9,335 nucleotides of DNA from Deltaproteobacteria bacterium (lineage in GTDB: Bacteria; Desulfobacterota; GWC2-55-46), in assembly GCA_021825035.1 (NCBI GenBank), contig JAKAIQ010000072.1:1-9335 (forward strand), given 5' to 3'. A program made the position numbers and the translations under genes. Under the pieces are notes generated by a model. It saw nothing but the letters and a program-made list of their open reading frames with translations. It was not told where the DNA came from and did no database searches. Each line of letters begins with the position of its first letter. Positions within the stretch are counted from its first letter, which is position 1. This document shows, one piece after another, positions 1 to 5,386 of this stretch.

Positions 1-1
1 T

Positions 2-124
2 CCCGGTTTCAAATGGCAATATTACACCGAAGACCTTTCTATCCCCGGCATTAAGAAAGTCTATCTCACCGTCACGTGGGGCAGGAATAACAGGGTTCTC
101 ATTGAGACTTATGTGCAGGCTTGA
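2..124 (+). CDS. gspI: GspI, type II secretion minor pseudopilin (3' end only)
   Basis: An open frame enters from the left edge and ends at TGA 122-124, giving the last 40 residues of a protein. The visible part ends in a beta-strand pattern (IKKVYLTVTWG, then RVLIETYV) typical of the C-terminus of GspI, where a VTW-type strand is followed by a polar turn and a final L-x-TYV-like strand. GspI is a minor pseudopilin that nucleates the GspI/J/K tip complex of the periplasmic pseudopilus. Position directly before gspJ and gspK supports the call. The N-terminal prepilin signal, which would be decisive, is outside the window. The stop abuts the gspJ start with no gap. Another minor pseudopilin such as GspH is possible but less likely at this position. 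Confidence 0.8.
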   Translation, partial: PGFKWQYYTEDLSIPGIKKVYLTVTWGRNNRVLIETYVQA

Positions 125-754
125 ATGAAGCTGCCGGTATGTAAAAAATATGCAGGCGGAGGTTTTACCCTTCTCGAAGTCCTCGTGGCAGTGTTTCTTG
201 CGTCGATAGTTATTATAGCTCTTTACACCGTCTTTTTCTCCGTACTCAGAGGACGGTCGGATATCGACAGAACCCTCGAGCGCACAAGGGAGGTAAGCCG
301 TTTTCTTGACATTTTTTCAAGGGAAATTCAGTCGTCTTTTTTCAAAAGCAGCAATCCAAAGACGTTTTTTGTAGGCGATGAGGATGACAAATCCGGCAAA
401 TCGGTAAGCAAGCTGTACTTGACGGCTTTTACCTATCCCAAGACCAATACGGACACTAACACGGGCGATTTGCTGTCCATCCGTTACTATGCCGAAGAAA
501 ATGACGGCAAACTCACGCTTTACAAGGAGACCTGGAATTCCTACGGTGATGAGACCGATGGAGGCTTCAAGGCGGAAGTAGTCGAGGATATCGAAGGTTT
601 CGAAATACTATATTATAATGGCAAGGATTGGGCGAAGGCTTGGGATGCGAGGCTCGATAACACCCTTCCCGAGGCGGTAAAAGCAACTTTATCCGTCATG
701 GACAAGGGAGAAGTGAAAGAGTTTTCGGTTATGGCTCAACCAATGATAAGATGA
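125..754 (+). CDS. gspJ: GspJ, type II secretion minor pseudopilin
   Basis: A 209-residue minor pseudopilin that with GspI and GspK forms the tip of the T2SS pseudopilus in the periplasm. The N-terminus carries a type III (prepilin) signal: a short basic leader ending in Gly13, then FTLLEVLVA, so cleavage by the prepilin peptidase GspO is expected between G13 and F14, leaving Phe at mature position 1 and the conserved Glu at mature position 5 (E18). A hydrophobic helix spans about residues 14-39. The C-terminal region has the GspJ pattern LPEAVKATL (181-189), which precedes the last beta-strands. Length is normal for the family. ATG 125 follows the gspI stop directly, with a weak AGG (117-119) five bases upstream, so translation is probably coupled to gspI. 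Confidence 0.93.
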   Translation: MKLPVCKKYAGGGFTLLEVLVAVFLASIVIIALYTVFFSVLRGRSDIDRTLERTREVSRFLDIFSREIQSSFFKSSNPKTFFVGDEDDKSGKSVSKLYLTAFTYPKTNTDTNTGDLLSIRYYAEENDGKLTLYKETWNSYGDETDGGFKAEVVEDIEGFEILYYNGKDWAKAWDARLDNTLPEAVKATLSVMDKGEVKEFSVMAQPMIR

Positions 755-873
755 CCGAAGCATGGCGAACGCCTCGATAGCGCTTGAGATTAAAAAATTT
801 TCTTTATTACGATGATGAATTATAAGTAAGAGCGGAATTCTTAATGATGCGGCGTACGTTAAGATGAAAATTT
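755..873 (+). promoter_or_regulatory. AT-rich gspJ-gspK spacer, possible weak internal promoter
   Basis: This 119-bp gap is one of only two long spacers in an otherwise tightly packed cluster. Its middle (about 790-830) is markedly AT-rich, with an A6T4 tract at 792-801. TATAAG at 821-826 is one base off a sigma-70 -10 box and sits 17 bp after TTTTCT (798-803), a poor -35. Another -35-like hexamer, TTGAGA (784-789), has no good -10 at the right distance. CTCGA (773-777) and TTGAG (784-788) could form a 5-bp hairpin, but no T-run follows directly, so a terminator is unlikely. No coding frame of useful length is present. A promoter reading is speculative. Confidence 0.2.
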
Positions 874-1791
874 ATGAAATGTGCAATCTCTTCAGAAAAG
901 GGTATGGCTCTTATCATTACCCTTTTGATTACGGCGATACTTGTAGCGGTTATAACGGAAGTGGTTTACACGGTACACACCCATGCCATGATAATAGAAG
1001 ACTTTAAGGACGGGCAGAGGGCCGAGATGCTCGCTGAAGGCGGTGTGAAATTGGCTGTCATGGGCTTAAATGAAATGATGAAAGGTAAAACATACACCGC
1101 ATTTGCCCCTGACCAGTCAAAGCAGGTTATCCCTGAGGGAGACGGCGTTCTAACCATTCAAATCGTGGATGAGGAAGGCAAATTCCCGGCTAATTCTATA
1201 GTCTTCCAGAACGGCGAGACCCATGACAAGATGTACGCCGCTTATTTAAGGCTTGTCGAGGCGGCCGGATTTTCCGACGATCTTGCCGATACCCTTGCCG
1301 ACTGGATCGACATAGACGACGAACCGAGACCAATGGGGGCTGAGACGTATGACTACTATTCGGAGCTCGACCCGCCATATAGCGCCAAAAATGCTCCGCT
1401 CGATTCCGTGGACGAGATGATGCTCATCAAGGGATACACCCAGCAGGTTTACGGCAAGCTTTCGCCTCTTGTCACGGTATATTCAGACGGCCTGATAAAC
1501 ATCAATACCGCTCCGAGAGAGGTCCTGATGGCGTTATCGAGGGATATAACGGCTGAGTTGGCCGACAGAGCTATAGAGTACAGGAACAATACCCCATTTC
1601 AAAATACGGCTGACATACGGAATGTATCCGGTTTTGAGACCATAGGCTTCAGCCTTCAGGACAAGATAACCGTAAAGAGCGGCGTTTTCAGGATCTATTC
1701 CAGGGCCAAGGTTGGCGAAGGCATCAGGGATGTAGAGGCCGTTGTAACTACGTCAAACGGCGGCCATGTCCTTTACTGGAGAGAGAGGTAA
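874..1791 (+). CDS. gspK: GspK, type II secretion minor pseudopilin (tip cap)
   Basis: A 305-residue GspK, the largest minor pseudopilin, which caps the pseudopilus tip in complex with GspI and GspJ. The leader is nine residues plus Gly10, followed by MALIITLLITAILVAVI, so cleavage is expected after G10. Mature position 5 is Ile rather than Glu, as is characteristic of GspK. Family motifs include DWIDIDDEPRPMGAE (143-157), which contributes to the calcium-binding region of known GspK structures, the following YYSELDPPYSAKNAPLDSVDEM stretch (161-182), and GLININTAP (206-214) in the alpha-helical domain. An in-frame TGA at 865-867 fixes the start at ATG 874. No good Shine-Dalgarno precedes it. 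The stop overlaps the gspL start by one base (TAATG). Confidence 0.95.
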   Translation: MKCAISSEKGMALIITLLITAILVAVITEVVYTVHTHAMIIEDFKDGQRAEMLAEGGVKLAVMGLNEMMKGKTYTAFAPDQSKQVIPEGDGVLTIQIVDEEGKFPANSIVFQNGETHDKMYAAYLRLVEAAGFSDDLADTLADWIDIDDEPRPMGAETYDYYSELDPPYSAKNAPLDSVDEMMLIKGYTQQVYGKLSPLVTVYSDGLININTAPREVLMALSRDITAELADRAIEYRNNTPFQNTADIRNVSGFETIGFSLQDKITVKSGVFRIYSRAKVGEGIRDVEAVVTTSNGGHVLYWRER

Positions 1792-3104
1792 TGGGAAAGA
1801 CCATTGCGGTGCTCGATTTTGATTCCTCTTCGGTCAGCGCCGGCGTCTTTACCGGCTCCGGCAGTCAGCTCCAGCTGTCCGGGTATTGCTCCAGCCCTGT
1901 TGAAAGGGATATTAAAAAGGCCGTCGCCGGGATCGTGGACGCATTGAGGGCTAAAGGCGTTACGGATTTTTCCCGCGTTATAGCGGGTCTTCCGCCTGAG
2001 ATCGTAAGCATGAGGATTATAGAGCTTCCCTTCCAGGATAAGAAAAAGATCGAGGGAGTCCTGCAGTTCGAGGTCAGGGATTTCTTTTTGAAAAATGTCG
2101 ATGAGCTAATTCTTTCCGCCCTGCCTCTCGCTCAGGGTAAAGTGCTTGTTGCCGCGGTCGAAAAGGCTGTGCTCGAGGAATGGCTGGAAGCCTTAAAGGA
2201 GTCCGGGATAGATCCTTTCTGGATTACGACGGGCCTTCTTTCCAGGCACATTTTATTGAAAAGGTCCGATGCCCCGGAGGTCTTGGCGTTCGTCGACTCA
2301 AGCTCGGTGACGGTTGCGATGATGGGCAAGCCGCGTTTCTTCAAGGCCGTATCAGGAGCTTCCGACCTTTCGTTCGCTCTGCGCGCCATTGAAGAAGACG
2401 GTATCGTCGTCGAAAAGTTCTACTCTACCGCAGAAGCCTCGAAGCTGCTTAAGGAACTCGGGAGAGACGCTGCCGTATTGGATGAATGTACGGAAGGAAA
2501 GACTGGTTTGCTCGCCCTTGCCGGTCATTTCGTGGAAGGCGCGCCAATGGAGGCGATAAATTTCCTGACCGGAGAATTTGCCGACAATAAAGACGTGAGG
2601 GCGGCGGAAAAGGGGTTTAAGACGGCCGCTGTCCTTCTTTCGGCAATAGTCGTTCTTTGGGGGGCTTATTCTTACACCAGGTACTCCGTCGCGAGAAATT
2701 CCCTTGCGCAGGCTGGTAAAAAGCTCTATAGCGCTTACCGGGAACTCTTTCCGGCGGAAGCAAGAGTCGTAGACGCCTCGCTTCAAATGGACGCAAAACT
2801 TAAAAGCCTAAAAGACGAGGAACGCGTTCTAAAGGGGGGCGTGAATCCTCTCCGGGTCATGGCCGCGCTTTCCGAGGCAGCGGCCGGGGGAAATGGCCGC
2901 GGCGAGCGTATCTACAGCCTTAGCGTCGAGCATGGCAGACTCGTGGCAAACGGCTATGCCGGCTCCTTTGAAGGCGCCAATAATTTCAGGGAATCGCTTT
3001 CAAGACTCCCTTATTTCAGCGACATAACGCTTGCCGACGTAAAGGCGCGGGCCGGCGGCGGAGCGAGTTTCAGCATATCTGCGTCGATAAAGGAAAGGCC
3101 TTAG
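1791..3104 (+). CDS. gspL: GspL, type II secretion inner-membrane assembly protein
   Basis: A 437-residue bitopic inner-membrane protein that recruits the ATPase GspE to the membrane and couples it to GspM, GspC and the pseudopilus. The N-terminal cytoplasmic part (about 1-265) has the actin-like fold shared with PilM and FtsA: it opens with a phosphate-loop-like strand-turn (AVLDFDSSSVSAGVF, 6-20), then GLPPEIVSMRIIELPF (66-81) and INFLTGEF (256-263), the family motif just before the membrane. One transmembrane helix is visible at about 278-296. The periplasmic C-terminal part (about 300-437) fits a helical segment plus a ferredoxin-like domain. The start follows a GGAG (1778-1781) with nine bases between and overlaps the gspK stop, indicating coupled translation. 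ATP binding is a family property and was not tested. Confidence 0.93.
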   Translation: MGKTIAVLDFDSSSVSAGVFTGSGSQLQLSGYCSSPVERDIKKAVAGIVDALRAKGVTDFSRVIAGLPPEIVSMRIIELPFQDKKKIEGVLQFEVRDFFLKNVDELILSALPLAQGKVLVAAVEKAVLEEWLEALKESGIDPFWITTGLLSRHILLKRSDAPEVLAFVDSSSVTVAMMGKPRFFKAVSGASDLSFALRAIEEDGIVVEKFYSTAEASKLLKELGRDAAVLDECTEGKTGLLALAGHFVEGAPMEAINFLTGEFADNKDVRAAEKGFKTAAVLLSAIVVLWGAYSYTRYSVARNSLAQAGKKLYSAYRELFPAEARVVDASLQMDAKLKSLKDEERVLKGGVNPLRVMAALSEAAAGGNGRGERIYSLSVEHGRLVANGYAGSFEGANNFRESLSRLPYFSDITLADVKARAGGGASFSISASIKERP

Positions 3105-3110
3105 GTTTTC

Positions 3111-3647
3111 ATGTTTGATATCGAGGAACTCAGAGGCAAGCTCGACAAAAAGACCCGTATCTACTTGAAAGGAGCGGCGTTGCTTTGCTGCGCCGGCATC
3201 TTCATCGCTGCAACGAATGGGGCCGTAGGCAAAGTTGAAATGCGCGCCATGGCTAGGAAGGCCGAACTCAAGGCTTTTTATGTCAAGAAGGCGGAATACC
3301 TGAAGGATAGCGCCGTCGCCGCTCCTCTTGAAAAAAAACTTCTTTTACCCGGGACGGCCGGATCGCCTGTTCCCATAATCGAGGAGATAGGCGGCAATTT
3401 AGGGATAAGGTCCAATATAAAATCTTTTAAACCTTTTGAGGACAAGGCTCTCAAGGGATACATCAAGAACGGAGTCGAGGCGAAGGTTGAAGGCATAACC
3501 CTTAACCAGCTGGCGAATTTCGTCTATGGGATAGAGAACTATAGAAATCTTCTTTTGATAAAGAACTTTGCCATGAAGTCGAGGTTCGATAACCCCGATA
3601 TCTACGACGTAACCATGCAGGTGGTGCTGGTCTCCAAACATGAATAA
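3111..3647 (+). CDS. gspM: GspM, type II secretion inner-membrane protein
   Basis: A 178-residue bitopic protein, partner of GspL in the inner-membrane platform. A short cytoplasmic N-terminus with basic residues (about 1-20) is followed by one membrane helix (about 20-39) that contains two adjacent cysteines (C26, C27), then a likely coiled segment rich in Lys, Ala and Glu (40-77). The C-terminal region (about 85-175) shows the alternating strand and helix pattern of the GspM/PilO ferredoxin-like domain, with GITLNQLANFVYGIENY followed by a long strand pair ending in VTMQVVLVS. Sequence conservation in GspM is low, so the call rests largely on topology, length and position between gspL and gspN. 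An AGGAAAGG (3091-3098) lies 12 bases before the ATG, slightly far for a Shine-Dalgarno. Confidence 0.87.
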   Translation: MFDIEELRGKLDKKTRIYLKGAALLCCAGIFIAATNGAVGKVEMRAMARKAELKAFYVKKAEYLKDSAVAAPLEKKLLLPGTAGSPVPIIEEIGGNLGIRSNIKSFKPFEDKALKGYIKNGVEAKVEGITLNQLANFVYGIENYRNLLLIKNFAMKSRFDNPDIYDVTMQVVLVSKHE

Positions 3648-4479
3648 GATTCTCATAACCATTCTGGCCGCATTATCGATGGTCTTTATATTCCTGATGC
3701 TTGTAATTGCGCTCATGCCGGAAGACTTTATCGAGGGGGCATTGAGGAGTCGGATGGAAAAAGACACTTCGCTCTCGTTCACCTCGGACGGTTTTGGCAA
3801 GAAGCTGCCTTTCGGCATCGAAGCATCAGGAGTGAGGATTATTTCGCCTGGAGCGCACTCGGAACTCATTTATTTCGACAGGCTCGATGTGAGTTTAAAC
3901 CCGATTTATCTATTTATCGGAAGGCTGAGGTTCAACGTGAAAGGCGTTATTGGGGGCGGCGAGGTAAGGTCTGCCATAACCCTGAGACGTGGCGCAGTTG
4001 ATGTGGACACGAATGTCCGGAATGTATCTGTCGCATCGATACCCGCCCTCAGGGCAGTTGGACTTGAAGGCTCCGGCACCATATCGGGAAATTCGGATAT
4101 TATCGTGAACGGAAAAAACGGATGTCCGGACGGCTCTCTAAATCTGGAGGGCGCGGGAGTCGATCTTAAAGGCGTCAACGCAGCCGGTCTTAATTTTCTT
4201 TTGAAAGACAAGGCTGATATAACGCTTGTCCTCTACTCCAGGGGATGCAAGGCGACTATAAAAAATCTTTGGGTCGATGGGAAGACTGTAAAGCTGAAAG
4301 CCTACGGCGATGTGATCCCGGGAAATATCTTGTCGAAAAGCCGGATAGACCTCACGCTCGAGGTTCTTCCCAGGGATAACGAGGGGATACTTGCGCTATT
4401 TTCCAGGTACAGGAAGACTTCACGATTTTATTCGATGCGGCTGAGAGGAGAGCTTGCGAGTCCCTCGGTAACACCGTAA
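3640..4479 (+). CDS. gspN: GspN, type II secretion protein (Leptospira/deltaproteobacterial type)
   Basis: A 279-residue protein with one N-terminal membrane helix (about 4-26) and a periplasmic, strand-rich remainder, matching the GspN type found in Leptospira and deltaproteobacterial T2SS clusters; that family has a low-similarity, AsmA-like beta-rich character. Its precise role is not established and it is absent from many T2SS. Visible markers are LPFGIEASGVRI (56-67), a run of short Gly-separated strands, and two cysteines (C162 in NGCPDGSL and C203 in SRGCKATI) that could form a periplasmic disulphide. The C-terminus ends in the LRGELASPSV pattern (268-277) typical of the family. It overlaps gspM by 8 bases, with no Shine-Dalgarno at normal spacing, so it is probably translated by coupling. 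Identity rests on position plus pattern. Confidence 0.82.
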   Translation: MNKILITILAALSMVFIFLMLVIALMPEDFIEGALRSRMEKDTSLSFTSDGFGKKLPFGIEASGVRIISPGAHSELIYFDRLDVSLNPIYLFIGRLRFNVKGVIGGGEVRSAITLRRGAVDVDTNVRNVSVASIPALRAVGLEGSGTISGNSDIIVNGKNGCPDGSLNLEGAGVDLKGVNAAGLNFLLKDKADITLVLYSRGCKATIKNLWVDGKTVKLKAYGDVIPGNILSKSRIDLTLEVLPRDNEGILALFSRYRKTSRFYSMRLRGELASPSVTP

Positions 4480-4518
4480 ATAATATTCCTCAGGCTTTAA
4501 GAACGTGGACACAATGTC

Positions 4519-5379
4519 ATGAGATTCGGCGTTTTCAAGGTCACAAATCTTATACTCGGCGCTTGCGTCTTCACCATTTGCGCGCTCATCGCCCGGGAAT
4601 ATATCCTGTTGAAATATAGCCCGACATTGAGAGATCAAGTTGGCATCGGCACGGCGCCCAAACCGGTGGCATTCGCTATGGACATGTCGCGGTACAGGTC
4701 CATCGGTAACGGTCTCTTCGGAAAAGCCGATATAAATCTTATAGCGCGTGAGACCGCCGGACAGAAAGTGTCGGCGAACGTAGACATAGCCCTTATCGGC
4801 ACGGTAGTCGGCAAGTCGGGCATGAGCTATGCCATCTTTCAAGTGCCACAAACCAAGAAGCAGGGAATCTCGATGCCCGGCGACAGGGTTTTCGACGTCG
4901 GGATTCTTAAGACCATCGAGGCCGACCGCGTAACAATCGATTCCGACGGACGCGTTCTTACGTTTTATCTGCCGCAGGAGAAACCGCCTGGCTCCGCCGG
5001 TGCACCGGCAATGCAGGCTTCCGGCTCGCCGGGTTTTTCCGGCATTTCACGGAAGTCAGGCTCGGAGTGGGCAATAGACCATCGTGCGCTCGATAACGTC
5101 CTGAACAACATGGGCGAGGTGTTGACAGACGCAAGACTTCTGCCTTATAGTGATAACGGTAAGATCGCCGGATTCCGCGTAAGTGAGATAAAGCCTAACG
5201 GAGTGTTCAGCCTCATAGGCCTGAAGGACGGCGATATCCTCGTAAAGGTAAACGATTACAACATAGATTCGCCTGAGAAGGGCGTTCAGCTTCTTACCGG
5301 GCTGCGTGGCGAAAGCAGCATCTCGATCGACATCATAAGAAATGGTCAGCCGACGAGATTAAATTATGAGATAAGGTGA
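4519..5379 (+). CDS. gspC: GspC, type II secretion inner-membrane/secretin connector with PDZ domain
   Basis: A 286-residue bitopic protein that links the inner-membrane complex to the secretin GspD and contributes to substrate choice. Order of parts: short cytoplasmic N-terminus, membrane helix (about 9-28), linker, homology region (about 57-152) starting with RSIGNGLFGKA and including IALIGTVVG (90-98), a Gly/Ala/Pro/Ser-rich linker (153-182), and a C-terminal PDZ domain (about 205-286) with GKIAGFRVSEIKP and the LKDGDILVKVN loop. In known systems the homology region binds the N0 domain of GspD, the next gene here. The ATG at 4514 is in a frame that stops at once (ATGTCATGA), so ATG 4519 is chosen; the upstream GTGGA (4505-4509) is a weak Shine-Dalgarno. 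The gap from gspN is 39 bp with no visible signal. Confidence 0.93.
   Translation: MRFGVFKVTNLILGACVFTICALIAREYILLKYSPTLRDQVGIGTAPKPVAFAMDMSRYRSIGNGLFGKADINLIARETAGQKVSANVDIALIGTVVGKSGMSYAIFQVPQTKKQGISMPGDRVFDVGILKTIEADRVTIDSDGRVLTFYLPQEKPPGSAGAPAMQASGSPGFSGISRKSGSEWAIDHRALDNVLNNMGEVLTDARLLPYSDNGKIAGFRVSEIKPNGVFSLIGLKDGDILVKVNDYNIDSPEKGVQLLTGLRGESSISIDIIRNGQPTRLNYEIR
4996..5009. repeat. 14-bp perfect palindrome in the gspC linker
   Basis: GCCGGTGCACCGGC reads identically on both strands and lies in the codons for the Gly/Ala/Pro-rich linker between the homology region and the PDZ domain of GspC (S-A-G-A-P-A). Just downstream, CCGG(CTCG)CCGG followed by G and T5 (5021-5038) forms a short terminator-like hairpin. 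With only four strong base pairs, it is unlikely to terminate efficiently. Confidence 0.6.
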
Positions 5380-5380
5380 G
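5373..5380 (+). promoter_or_regulatory. Ribosome binding site of gspD
   Basis: AAGGTGAG, close to the AAGGAG consensus, ends six bases before ATG 5387 and overlaps the gspC stop codon (TGA 5377-5379). It is one of the better-placed Shine-Dalgarno sequences in the window and supports both the chosen gspD start and efficient secretin translation after gspC. Confidence 0.7.
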
Positions 5381-5386
5381 TTCCAA

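Noticed and set aside
125..1791. Type IV pilus rather than type II secretion cluster
   Set aside because: GspK-specific motifs, GspC with its PDZ domain, GspN and the I-J-K-L-M-N-C-D-E-F set are T2SS hallmarks; no PilT, PilQ AMIN domain or major pilin is present.
2352..2786. A 144-codon open frame on the minus strand opposite gspL
   Set aside because: It lies wholly inside a well-supported gene, has no recognisable protein features and fits a chance antisense frame.
2834..2839. G6 runs in gspL (2834-2839) and gspE (8774-8779) as possible slippage or phase-variation tracts
   Set aside because: Six bases is short for contingency tracts, both frames are intact and the codons encode ordinary Gly residues.
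2880..2900. GCGGCC/GGCCGC inverted repeat in gspL
   Set aside because: Six pairs with a nine-base loop in GC-rich Ala/Gly codons is readily expected by chance.
3399..3869. A 156-codon minus-strand frame opposite gspM and gspN
   Set aside because: No family resemblance, and it runs antisense to two overlapping genes with clear membrane and family patterns.
4420..4851. A 143-codon minus-strand frame across the gspN-gspC junction
   Set aside because: It spans a junction, but most of it is antisense to gspC codons and the protein has no motif or signal.
5021..5038. Terminator-like hairpin with T5 in gspC
   Set aside because: The stem has only four strong pairs and lies inside an intact gene, so efficient termination is unlikely; kept only as part of the gspC linker observation.
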